From a virus: 21,222 bases of DNA. Position numbers and translations under genes: made by a program. Location: the IMG/VR virus record IMGVR_UViG_3300048672_000470, positions 1-21,222 of that record. One strand, written 5' to 3'. The first letter of the stretch is position 1. Each line of letters starts with the position of its first letter. Shown piece after piece: positions 13,589 to 21,203 of the stretch. A model generated the notes under the pieces. That model searched no databases. It worked only from the letters and a program-made list of their open reading frames with translations, and was not told the origin of the DNA.

Positions 13589-13893
13589 ATTTAGGGGAAC
13601 TATACGGGCAGGTAGTTAGCTTAGGAATTTCCCCTGAGTATTTTTTAGATGAGATGAGTTTTGAGGAGATCTCAGTTCTTTTAAAAGCTGTCAATGAGAA
13701 AGAAAAGAGGCAATGGGAAAGAGATCGGTTACAATGGTTTTATTCACTCATTGCACCCGGGTTAAGCAAAGCAAAAGAACCTTCAGATTTAGTGAAATTT
13801 GATTGGGAGATTAAAAAGTCACAAGGCAGGAAGATAAGTAAAGACAAGGCAAGGGATATTGAAAGTAAATTAGAAAAGATTATCAATGGCTGA
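13304..13893 (+). CDS. Tail assembly chaperone GT, made by programmed -1 ribosomal frameshift
   Basis: After reading 90 codons of G to base 13573, the ribosome slips back one base at A AAA AAG (13567-13573) and continues from 13573 in the overlapping frame (AESPIDLGELYGQV...) to TGA at 13891-13893. This gives a 196-residue fusion with a 106-residue T domain. The T frame is open from 13558 and has no ATG until 13654, which lies inside a recognisable T-domain motif (LGELYGQV-SLGISPEYFLDEM), so it should not be a separate gene. Lambda-like, HK97 and many other siphoviruses use the same device; the T domain recruits tail tube subunits. The 3' end overlaps the next gene by 8 bases. The joined product is inferred from sequence. 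Confidence 0.85.
13567..13609 (+). promoter_or_regulatory. Programmed -1 frameshift signal: slippery heptamer plus stimulatory hairpin
   Basis: The heptamer A AAA AAG (13567-13573) is in the X XXY YYZ register of the G frame (GAA AAA AAG). Six bases downstream, GCCCGATA (13580-13587) pairs with TAT (13601-13603) and CGGGC (13605-13609), with one bulged A (13604) and a 13-base loop. The G frame closes at 13586-13588, inside the hairpin, and the -1 frame is open. Heptamer type, register, spacing and stem all fit known bacterial -1 sites such as dnaX. Confidence 0.85.
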
Positions 13894-14413
13894 TTCTATC
13901 ACTTTAGATACTAAAAATGTAGAGATACTCGAGGAGTTCTTTGAGGATTTATCTCATGTTAATAAACGTGGCATATTTCTATCAGCTTTTAAAAAGGCCT
14001 CCGTTCCTTTTGTTGCAATGATAAAGAATAATGTTTCATTAGATGCTACGGATAGGGGTAATCTATGGAGGAGTATAGGAACAAAAGCGGTACCGGGCCA
14101 GATAGCTCTTTGGGTAGGATCAATCTTAAAAACAAAATATATAACTAAAAGCGGGAAAGTATCAAATGTATGGTATGGCAGGCTGACAGAGGGAGGTGCT
14201 CACAATGTAGGGCGCAGGCCTAAAGGGATGAATAGAAAGTCAATGAAAAGCAGTGGCAAAGGAGGTACTATATCAGCCCGTCACTGGTTTAGTGGTGCTT
14301 GGGATTGGAGTCAATATCAGGTTTATGAAGCTATTGACAAAGAATGGTATGATGCCATTAACCGAATGATAGTGAGAATGAATAAAAAACAAATAAGATA
14401 TAATGGAAGGTAA
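13886..14413 (+). CDS. HK97 gp10-like tail/neck morphogenesis protein
   Basis: This 175-residue protein resembles the HK97-gp10 family. It has a helix with FLSAFKKASVPFVAMIKNNV (residues 32-51), then a segment like GNLWRSIGTKAV ('G-Lr-Si') and a surface region with KYITKSGKVSNVWYGRLTEGGA ('yg-~vEfGt'). It carries a GRRPKGMNRK basic loop and then ARHWFSGAWDWSQ ('aRPFl-pA'). The family normally lies between head-closure and tail-terminator genes. Here it lies between the chaperone and tape measure genes, overlapping the former by 8 bases and the latter by 11. It probably contributes to the neck or tail completion; the exact role is not settled for the family. Moderately sure of the family from the pattern. 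Confidence 0.65.
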   Translation: MADSITLDTKNVEILEEFFEDLSHVNKRGIFLSAFKKASVPFVAMIKNNVSLDATDRGNLWRSIGTKAVPGQIALWVGSILKTKYITKSGKVSNVWYGRLTEGGAHNVGRRPKGMNRKSMKSSGKGGTISARHWFSGAWDWSQYQVYEAIDKEWYDAINRMIVRMNKKQIRYNGR

Positions 14414-16079
14414 TAAGACATCCATAAAACTTGATGGTGATTCCTCTGGACTGGAAGCGGCAGCAAAGAGAGCCAGAACAGCTATCAATGAAATTACTAA
14501 AACATCAAAACAGAGCAAAAAGGAAATTAAAGAATTTTCTAATGCGATGGGAGAACTTAGTAGTTCTTTTGATGGGATAGGAGGAGAAATTGCAAGTATG
14601 GTATCTTCACTTGCAACGGCAGCAACAGGGATAGGAGCCATTGTTATTGTTGTTGGTGCGTTGGCAAAGGCATGGGAGACATCAAAAGAGAATATTGATC
14701 TGTATTTAAAGAGTGCTGATAAGCTAAAAGCTGGTTCCGGAGGATTTCTTTCCGATGCTCAAAGTGCTTTGGAGGATACTAAAAAACGAGCTAAAGGACT
14801 TATTTCTTTAGGCTATGAACGGCAAATGGAATATGGGGCTAAGATTTTAGGGCCTCAGAGATTTCTTTACACTGAGGCAGAGAAAGAGCATTTTAAGATC
14901 CTTATGGCCGAGGGTGTGCAGATGCAGAAAAACGGCAGGATATTACTTGATTCTGTACGTGGAATACATGATAAGGAAGCATGGCAGGAGAAATATACTA
15001 AACTACTCGAGGAGGAAGAAACTCTGAACGATGCCGGACTGGCAAATGCAACTAAATGGGAAGCTATTGAAGCTGACTTTGCAAAACAAAAAGAGATAAT
15101 CGCAAACCATAGTAGTACAGAGAAAGAGAAAGCCGATGCAGTTGTTAAGGCTACCAAGGATGCTAACCAGTTAGGGAAAGAGAAAAGTAAGTTTATTGAT
15201 GAGCAACTGGTAAATATCAATGCTATTGCCGAGATGACTCAAACACAAGAAGTGGTCGAGAATAAGGTTGCTGATTTACAAAAACAGAAAAATACTCTTT
15301 TAAAAGAATATAGTCTTGATATGTTAAAAGTTGACAGGCTTGAGACTAAATCATTAAAGACAGCAAAAGAGAAATTACAAATTCTGAAAGAAATAAACAC
15401 AACAGATAGTGGAGGATATAACGTAAAACAATCAAAAAAAGAAAAAGAACATTTACTGAATATTCAACATAAAGGTATAGGACAAGTCAGTTTAACATCA
15501 GGATCACCGGGGATTCAGCCGTATGGAGGAAATACCCCAGATGAAATTAAGGCAATGATTGAAAATATGAAAGAGATACCTAATGTAACAGGAATTATTG
15601 ATACATTATCTCTTTCTTTTAATTCTTTAGGTTCAGCAATAAATGGAGCAGCAGCATCTTGGGTATCATATATCGGGGGGGTATTATCTACTATACCACA
15701 GGCGATAATTGCAATAACTGCTTTGATTGTAGCAAAGAGGGCGCAAGCAGCAGCAGAGAAAGATGCTGCGGTTAGTGGGGCAGCAGCCGCAGTGGCAGGA
15801 ATACCCATAATCGGCCCTATTTTAGCAGTAGCCGCTATTGCCTCTGTTCTTGCAGCGATATTATCTATTCCAAAATTTGCTTCAGGTACAAACTATGCTC
15901 CCGGTGGGCTTTCGCTGGTTGGAGAACATGGCCCGGAGCTGGTAAATCTTCCAAGAGGCTCACAGGTTATACCTAACAACAAACTTGGTGGAGGCGATAT
16001 GCTTGTTGCTAAGTTACGTGGACGGGATGTTGATATAATATTAAAAAGGCATTATGCAGAAATATCAAGTAATACATAA
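14403..16079 (+). CDS. Tape measure protein
   Basis: This 558-residue protein is mainly helical. There is a polar start (NKTSIKLDGDSSGLEAAAK), a hydrophobic segment at 63-91, a long charged coiled-coil middle (about 110-375), a second hydrophobic/alanine-rich block at about 420-495 and a conserved C-terminal motif GPELVNLPRGSQVIPNN (510-526) shared by many siphophage tape measures. It sets tail length, with tube subunits assembling around it, and helps eject DNA, the hydrophobic parts probably crossing the host inner membrane. At about 0.15 nm per residue it would specify a tail of roughly 80-85 nm, short for a siphovirus. A run of seven G (15675-15681) codes for glycines. The gene is flanked by overlapping starts and stops. 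Confidence 0.88.
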   Translation: MEGNKTSIKLDGDSSGLEAAAKRARTAINEITKTSKQSKKEIKEFSNAMGELSSSFDGIGGEIASMVSSLATAATGIGAIVIVVGALAKAWETSKENIDLYLKSADKLKAGSGGFLSDAQSALEDTKKRAKGLISLGYERQMEYGAKILGPQRFLYTEAEKEHFKILMAEGVQMQKNGRILLDSVRGIHDKEAWQEKYTKLLEEEETLNDAGLANATKWEAIEADFAKQKEIIANHSSTEKEKADAVVKATKDANQLGKEKSKFIDEQLVNINAIAEMTQTQEVVENKVADLQKQKNTLLKEYSLDMLKVDRLETKSLKTAKEKLQILKEINTTDSGGYNVKQSKKEKEHLLNIQHKGIGQVSLTSGSPGIQPYGGNTPDEIKAMIENMKEIPNVTGIIDTLSLSFNSLGSAINGAAASWVSYIGGVLSTIPQAIIAITALIVAKRAQAAAEKDAAVSGAAAAVAGIPIIGPILAVAAIASVLAAILSIPKFASGTNYAPGGLSLVGEHGPELVNLPRGSQVIPNNKLGGGDMLVAKLRGRDVDIILKRHYAEISSNT

Positions 16080-17941
16080 TGGCATACGGGGATAAATATT
16101 TAGCGGAGTTTACAGACGATCTTGGGATTGACTGGGAGGTTCATATTCAGGCCGATCCTGATCCCGGTTCTGTTATTGCGCTTCAGTGTTCGGGCGATCC
16201 CCTGACTATTGAGTGGTACGGTGAGGACGATATTCAGGAACAGAACATAATGGGATCCAAGATATCACTTAACGTGGAGTGCGATACTGATTTTACATAT
16301 TCCGACTTATTCACTTCAGATAACCTTGAATATAAAGTCATCATATACCAGGACTCTAATCCTTTTTGGTATGGTTATATTCTGGCTAATAGTTATCAGG
16401 AGCCTTACGATGGAGTGCCATATTCGACAACGATAACAGCAACTGACGGGCTGGGGCTTTTGAGTAACTATAAATTTAAAGACTTAGGTTATAGTGAAAG
16501 ACAGACCATCTCACAGGTTATTTATGATATTCTTTCGCTTGTAGGCATAACTACTTTCACGGAGTATGTTAATCTGTATGAGAGTACAATGAATTCCGAT
16601 GTTGATGATTCTCCTTTTGACCAATGTGGGGTTGATTATCTGCTCTTCAAAGAGATGGATTGCTATGAGGCACTCTTTGAGATATTAAAGAGTTTTAATG
16701 CAGGGATTCGTCAGGATAATGGCGTAGTGGAGATATTCAGGTATTTGGAGCTTGCAGATGCTACAATGTATGGGAGGATATTTACAAGCGGGACAGCAAA
16801 AAGTGCAACGACAAAAACACCTGAACAGGCTATCAACAGAACTGGAGATGCTTCCGATTTAGCTGATGTTGAGGGTGGAACGGTGATGATTATACCACAA
16901 CTAAAGATTATCAATATAAACCATGACTACGGGAATAAAAATTCTATATGGAGAAACTATAATTTCCCGCTTGAGGAGTTTACACTTAATGTAGTTGATT
17001 CGGATTATGACTGTGCCGACTGGACTCAAAGTTCAGGCACTAAGACGTTTTTTGAGTCATACCAGAAACATGGTTCAGGTAAAGAAGGTATAATAGTTTA
17101 CAATCATGACCCTGTTCCCCCGACTCATTATATTTATCAAACCCGTAATGTAGTTGCTACCTCAGAGACATTTGTCATGGAATTTGATTGTTGCGGGATT
17201 ACATTTGATTTTACTGAATCAGCAGGTCGTATCTGTTCATGGGTTATAAATAGTGACGGGGGTTCAAATACAAAATATTTTAACGGGCTGATATGGACAA
17301 CCACAACGGGAGGCGTGGAATATCTTGAGAGTCCTTTTATAGTGGCTGATACTTACGGTCCTGATATTCGCACTTCTGTTGTTTCGTTTAGCATTAATTC
17401 TGTTCCTTATACGGGGACTATCACCGTAAGGCTTTATGCAGCCGGTTCTGGCACTGAAAACGTCTATGGGGTGTTTAGTTCTGTCAGGCATAATTTTGTC
17501 AATATTGAGGGTTACACTCCAGAGGGTGTTGCATATACCGTAACTAATGCAGTATATGGCAAGACGATAGACAGGGAGTATATAATTGGTGACGGTTACG
17601 GATTTGACAACGACCCTATCCAGTATAATGGCGCAATAAACGTATGGTCTGGAGCTGTTGTTACGGCTACTTCACTGGTTTGGCATACAAGGGGAGCAAC
17701 GGAGAACATCCCTATTATTAAATTGATTGGTCAGGAGTTCGGGGCGCAATACACCCGACAGAAGCACCTTGTTGACATACCTATTCAGGAGAGGGCTGCA
17801 GGAACGTTTCTTAAACTTAACGCAAATATTCACGACATATTAAACCAGCATAGTGCAGTAACAAGGGTTTTTGGTATTTCAAGGGCTGTTTATAACGTAA
17901 GATTAAGGGAATACAGTTTAACACTTACAGAGATTCTATGA
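16079..17941 (+). CDS. Distal tail/tail-tip structural protein with carbohydrate-binding-like insert
   Basis: This 620-residue protein immediately follows the tape measure gene, where Dit and tail-hub proteins lie. Residues 1-300 are beta-rich and contain GDPLTIEWYGEDDIQ (39-53) and NPFWYGYILANSYQEPYDG (94-112), a pattern I associate with tail-tip proteins of Bacteroidota phages. Residues 308-475 look like an inserted beta-sandwich: CADWTQSSG, then FESYQKHGSG, FVMEFDCCG and a TITVRLYAAGSG strand. This resembles carbohydrate-binding modules. Residues 480-620 return to the core (YTVTNAVYGKTIDREYIIGDG, GQEFGAQYTRQKHLVDI), with similarity in kind to baseplate-hub domains. It likely caps the tube and may touch host glycans. 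The stop overlaps the fibre start as ATGA. Role from position; insert from pattern. Confidence 0.65.
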   Translation: MAYGDKYLAEFTDDLGIDWEVHIQADPDPGSVIALQCSGDPLTIEWYGEDDIQEQNIMGSKISLNVECDTDFTYSDLFTSDNLEYKVIIYQDSNPFWYGYILANSYQEPYDGVPYSTTITATDGLGLLSNYKFKDLGYSERQTISQVIYDILSLVGITTFTEYVNLYESTMNSDVDDSPFDQCGVDYLLFKEMDCYEALFEILKSFNAGIRQDNGVVEIFRYLELADATMYGRIFTSGTAKSATTKTPEQAINRTGDASDLADVEGGTVMIIPQLKIININHDYGNKNSIWRNYNFPLEEFTLNVVDSDYDCADWTQSSGTKTFFESYQKHGSGKEGIIVYNHDPVPPTHYIYQTRNVVATSETFVMEFDCCGITFDFTESAGRICSWVINSDGGSNTKYFNGLIWTTTTGGVEYLESPFIVADTYGPDIRTSVVSFSINSVPYTGTITVRLYAAGSGTENVYGVFSSVRHNFVNIEGYTPEGVAYTVTNAVYGKTIDREYIIGDGYGFDNDPIQYNGAINVWSGAVVTATSLVWHTRGATENIPIIKLIGQEFGAQYTRQKHLVDIPIQERAAGTFLKLNANIHDILNQHSAVTRVFGISRAVYNVRLREYSLTLTEIL

Positions 17942-19983
17942 CAGTAGTTACATCCATATACCTGACAAAAGTACCCCGCAAGGTAGAGCAGGGCAAACGT
18001 GGCTTCCCTGGTGGTCCTGGACCCGGTTCTGGTCAAGCCTATCCTTCTGCCGGTATTGCTTTGTCGGATGGTTCGGGATGGCTCACTTCGCTGGCTTCAA
18101 CAGGTACAGGAACAGTAGTAAGGTCAGAGGCTCCTACTCTTACAGGTGCAGTAGTCCTTCCTGCAACTACTACAATAGGAACGGTGACAGATACAGAGAT
18201 AAGCTACCTGAGTGGTGTTTCAAGTGCTATACAGGCTCAGATAAATGCAAAAGCATCATCACTAAGTCCTACACTTACAGGGACAGTAACAATAACAGGC
18301 GATTTGGGTGTAGGTAACGTTACCGATGGCACTACCTTAGAATTGATAGGCAAAGGTGGATCTTCTTATACGTATAATTTCAGCACAAAAACAGGAGGTG
18401 TTCTGAGGATAGTATCTAATAAGGCCGGGGCTTTGCCTTTCGATTTAGATGCTGACGGTGGAATAGTTTGTGGTAAAATTGATTTAACAGGTGCATTTGC
18501 CGGTACAGGTAAAGCATTGATATTAAGAAATACCACAGCAGCAGCAAACGGCAATGAGATAACACAAAACTTTTATTTTAAATCTTCGGCATGGACTAAT
18601 AACCTTCAGGCTCAGATTGCACTGGTGACTAATGGATATAGTTCTTCTAAATTGGTTTACAGGAGTCATGACTTGGCTGAATCAAGTGCAGATGCTTTAA
18701 TAGAGAGATTTGAAGTAACAACAACAGGCAGCCTGAAGATTGATTCAACTGAAAGTTTGGCAACTGCTTATTCTACTGGTTTTTTTGGTGACGGTTATAA
18801 AATTATTGAAACAGGAGGGGAGACAACAGCCGAATTTGATAATCTTATTGTCCGTAAGATGATGAGGGTTTTTCTGCTTGAGGTTGATAAGATAGATGTC
18901 ATTGGAGGTTCCCTGATTATTTCTCCTGCAAGTGGAACGGTTTATAATGTAGTAGGAACTAACCTTTATTTTGATACCAATAATAATACTAATCCTATCC
19001 AGTTTAAAATAGGTGATTATATTGCAGCTCAACAATGGGTTAATTATGACCATACTACACTGGCTTCTTACAGGGGTCATGTGACAGCCGTTCATCAATC
19101 AGCAACACTTGGTGATGCTTATATTGAAACAACAACCGTATCAGGTACAGCATGGGTAGGTATGAGACTTGCACAACTTGGCAGTTCTGCTGATGTGGCA
19201 CGACAGAACCTTTTATATCTTACTTCGTCAGATACCAATAACCCATTTATTGAGGCTCATACAGGCGTGTCGGCAGGTGTATTTACAGATACTACACGAA
19301 AATTCAGGTTAGGGAATCTTACAGGAGTGACAGATCCTACATATGGGGCATTATCAGGGTTTGGATTATACTCACAAAATGTATATCTTACAGGATGGAT
19401 AAAAGCTACTTCGGGATCGATTGGTGGATGGACAATTGACAGTGATAGTATCTATACAGGTACTAAGCAGACAGGTAACGGATTTACCGCTTCAGGAATA
19501 ACAATTCATAGTAATTCAAGTATTCATGCTATGAACTTTTATCTAAATACTGACGGTACGGCAATGATAACAAGTCTTATTGATATGGCTCACCTGACAA
19601 AAAAGAAAGCCAGTGATACAGATGAAAATACCCATACTGCCGAGGTGCATAATGACTCGGTTGTTTATTCAAAAAAGAAAACAATAACAATTACATACGG
19701 ACTATTAGGAATACAGAGATTTAAATTTGAATTAAAGTCTAATGCAGGTACTTATACTGTTTATGCAAAGATAATGCGTAATGGTGTTTTAATAGGTTCT
19801 GAACAATCAACAGTAAGCTCAAGTTATTCATATAAGACTCAGGATATAACTCAGGACTGGGCGCATGGCGATACTTGTGAATTATGGTTAAAAGCTGATG
19901 TTGATTCCAGTTGTTATGCAAGGAATTTTAAGATATGTTATGATACAGATACACAAACAGCAGTAGCAAGCGCAAACTCATGA
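17938..19983 (+). CDS. Tail fibre / receptor-binding protein
   Basis: This 681-residue protein has a short glycine/proline stretch (GKRGFPGGPGPGSG, residues 19-32). It is followed by repetitive beta-rich segments of the kind seen in trimeric fibres (PTLTGAVVLPATTTIGTV and PTLTGTVTITGDLGVG, about 62-125, with SSAIQAQINAKAS between them). A long middle region follows, then a siphophage-type tip motif, GWIKATSGSIGGWTIDSDS (about 485-503). The last 110 residues form a further beta-sandwich (KTITITYG, SNAGTYTVYAKIMRNG, WAHGDTCELWLKADVDSS). This domain is the most likely receptor-contact head. It is joined to the upstream gene by ATGA and to the next by ATGA. No enzymatic (depolymerase) motif is recognised. 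Confidence 0.78.
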   Translation: MTVVTSIYLTKVPRKVEQGKRGFPGGPGPGSGQAYPSAGIALSDGSGWLTSLASTGTGTVVRSEAPTLTGAVVLPATTTIGTVTDTEISYLSGVSSAIQAQINAKASSLSPTLTGTVTITGDLGVGNVTDGTTLELIGKGGSSYTYNFSTKTGGVLRIVSNKAGALPFDLDADGGIVCGKIDLTGAFAGTGKALILRNTTAAANGNEITQNFYFKSSAWTNNLQAQIALVTNGYSSSKLVYRSHDLAESSADALIERFEVTTTGSLKIDSTESLATAYSTGFFGDGYKIIETGGETTAEFDNLIVRKMMRVFLLEVDKIDVIGGSLIISPASGTVYNVVGTNLYFDTNNNTNPIQFKIGDYIAAQQWVNYDHTTLASYRGHVTAVHQSATLGDAYIETTTVSGTAWVGMRLAQLGSSADVARQNLLYLTSSDTNNPFIEAHTGVSAGVFTDTTRKFRLGNLTGVTDPTYGALSGFGLYSQNVYLTGWIKATSGSIGGWTIDSDSIYTGTKQTGNGFTASGITIHSNSSIHAMNFYLNTDGTAMITSLIDMAHLTKKKASDTDENTHTAEVHNDSVVYSKKKTITITYGLLGIQRFKFELKSNAGTYTVYAKIMRNGVLIGSEQSTVSSSYSYKTQDITQDWAHGDTCELWLKADVDSSCYARNFKICYDTDTQTAVASANS

Positions 19984-20195
19984 AAAAACTGGTATTTATA
20001 TTATTTGTTCTGGGAGGATGCGAAAAACCGCAAGAGTGTAAGATTTGCACAACTACCATAAAAACTATGGAAGGCAAATATTATGATGAGATGCAATATG
20101 AGTTATGTGGCGATGCACTAATAGAATCAGACGGCAAGTCAGGAGAAGTAATAATTTATGGAGTTAAATATACAACTAAAACCCGATGTAAATGA
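19980..20195 (+). CDS. Small phage-encoded lipoprotein
   Basis: This encodes 71 residues. It begins with a lipoprotein signal: MKK, a short hydrophobic core (LVFILFV) and lipobox LGGC with the lipidated cysteine at 14. The mature part is about 57 residues with four more cysteines (20, 23, 43, 70), including a CKIC pair, so disulphides are likely in the periplasm or at the cell surface. Small phage lipoproteins after fibre genes are often receptor-blocking proteins (as T5 Llp) or outer-membrane spanins; the length and position suit the former slightly better. It is coupled to the fibre gene by ATGA (19980-19983) and to the next small gene by ATGA. Confidence 0.7.
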   Translation: MKKLVFILFVLGGCEKPQECKICTTTIKTMEGKYYDEMQYELCGDALIESDGKSGEVIIYGVKYTTKTRCK

Positions 20196-20353
20196 AAAGA
20201 GTAGCAGTATTAACACCCGAACAGATGCAAAAGATAATTGATTATGTAAACATCATTGATTGTCCTTTCCAGTTTGTAGAGAAAGCAACAGAGGTAAAAC
20301 AGATTATCTCACAGGTACAGATAATGGACGCAGAGGAAAAACCAAATGAATAA
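20192..20353 (+). CDS. 53-aa hypothetical protein
   Basis: This is an in-frame ORF from ATG 20192, overlapping the lipoprotein stop (ATGA), to TAA 20351-20353. It encodes 53 residues, beginning MKRVAVLTPEQMQKIIDYVN and ending in an acidic tail (DAEEKPNE). It looks helical and soluble, with no signal or membrane segment and no motif I recognise. The start and stop couplings on both sides (its end overlaps the next ATG at 20346) match the rest of the operon and support real coding. Function is unknown. Confidence 0.6.
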   Translation: MKRVAVLTPEQMQKIIDYVNIIDCPFQFVEKATEVKQIISQVQIMDAEEKPNE

Positions 20354-20492
20354 TGCAGTAATACCATATTATGAATTTACAGTAGCGATTCCTTCGTTTC
20401 AGTTTACTTATGTATTACCCGAACCAGGAGCATTGACCTGTGATAATACTTATATGACAGTAGATAACTTAATAACAGTAGATAATGGCTAA
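20346..20492 (+). CDS. 48-aa hypothetical protein with a short TVDN repeat
   Basis: The ORF runs from ATG 20346 (8 bases inside the preceding gene) to TAA 20490-20492, 8 bases into the next gene. It encodes 48 residues: an aromatic, beta-prone first half (VAIPSFQFTYVLPEPGAL) and an end with a duplicated TVDN unit (MTVDNLITVDNG). This is reflected in the DNA as ACAGTAGATAA at 20457-20467 and again at 20475-20485. No known family. It could be a small fibre accessory or tail chaperone-like protein; that is only a guess from position. Overlaps on both sides support it as a gene. Confidence 0.55.
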   Translation: MNNAVIPYYEFTVAIPSFQFTYVLPEPGALTCDNTYMTVDNLITVDNG

Positions 20493-20889
20493 ACAGACGA
20501 TAAACATAGGGACGGTAGCAAATGATGGCACAGGCGACCCGTTACGTGATGCAATGGATAAGGTTAATGATAACTTCACAGAGTTATATACTGTGTCAGT
20601 AGATGAACAGGCAACAGATGACTATACACTGGTACTTGCTGATAACCTGAAGCTGGTATCAATGGACTATGCCACAGCCTGTACACTGACAGTACCACCG
20701 GACATACTACCAGTAGGTGCATTGATACTCGTAGTACAGATAGGAGCAGGACAGGTTACAATGGTTGAGGGTGCAAGTGTAACTATCAACAGCATGGATA
20801 GTGCATTGAGCCTATCAGGACAGTATGCAACAGCAACACTTATACAGACAGATACTAATATATGGTTACTAACAGGGTCAATAGAATGA
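20485..20889 (+). CDS. Small tail fibre/baseplate-associated protein with ND-rich N-terminal motif
   Basis: This encodes 134 residues. The N-terminus INIGTVANDGTGDPLRDAMD (6-25) followed by KVNDNFTELYT (26-36) is a motif shared by many phage fibre, neck and baseplate proteins ('I-iG--andGtGd-lR-a--kiN-Nf-ElY'). It is thought to mediate attachment or trimerisation. The rest is a beta-rich domain (ADNLKLVSMDYATACTLTVP; LILVVQIGAGQVTMVEG; LIQTDTNIWLLTG), of the kind found at the ends of such proteins. It is short, a mini-fibre or fibre tip. It overlaps the previous gene by 8 bases, and its stop overlaps the next ATG (ATGA). Confidence 0.7.
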   Translation: MAKQTINIGTVANDGTGDPLRDAMDKVNDNFTELYTVSVDEQATDDYTLVLADNLKLVSMDYATACTLTVPPDILPVGALILVVQIGAGQVTMVEGASVTINSMDSALSLSGQYATATLIQTDTNIWLLTGSIE

Positions 20890-21203
20890 GCAAAGTAGTG
20901 ATATATGAAGGCAACAGCGCAGTGATAACATACACTGTAACTAACCCTGACGGCACAGCCGCTACGTTATCAGGGTTTACAGCAACTCTATATGTTAAGG
21001 CAACTAAAGACAGCACTGAGGTATTGATAGAGAAGACAGGTGTTATAGTAGATAACGAGGTTACATTTACTGTCCTTGCAAGCGATAACGAGATGAGTAA
21101 AGATACTTACTACTATGAAGTGGTACTTACATCAGCATCACAGACATTGACGATAGCTCAGGATAGATACATTATACGTGAATCAATAGTATTTGTAACA
21201 TGA
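20886..21203 (+). CDS. Small Ig-like/BppU-like baseplate or fibre protein
   Basis: This encodes 105 residues from ATG 20886, which forms the usual ATGA overlap with the previous stop; an in-frame ATG at 20862 would overlap the preceding gene by 28 bases and is less likely. The sequence is a single beta-sandwich: GNSAVITYTVTNPDGTAATL, then GFTATLYVKATKDS, EVTFTVLASDNEMSKDTYYY and QDRYIIRESIVF. The pattern of 'v-yegd---i-ytv---dG-~-~l-G--a-l-vk' followed by a glutamate-rich strand resembles the N-terminal domain of baseplate upper proteins (BppU/DUF2479-like) and Ig-like phage surface domains. Assignment rests on fold-like pattern only. Confidence 0.6.
   Translation: MSKVVIYEGNSAVITYTVTNPDGTAATLSGFTATLYVKATKDSTEVLIEKTGVIVDNEVTFTVLASDNEMSKDTYYYEVVLTSASQTLTIAQDRYIIRESIVFVT

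Noticed and set aside
13654-13893. A separate 79-aa gene after chaperone G
   Set aside because: The ATG is internal to a domain already open from 13558, which is joined to G by the frameshift site.
15675-15681. Run of seven G in the tape measure gene as a phase-variation tract
   Set aside because: It encodes glycines in a glycine/alanine-rich region and a tape measure is an unlikely target for switching.
17992-18033. Collagen-like domain in the tail fibre
   Set aside because: Only about four Gly-X-Y-like units are present, too few to call a collagen helix; kept as a glycine/proline stretch.
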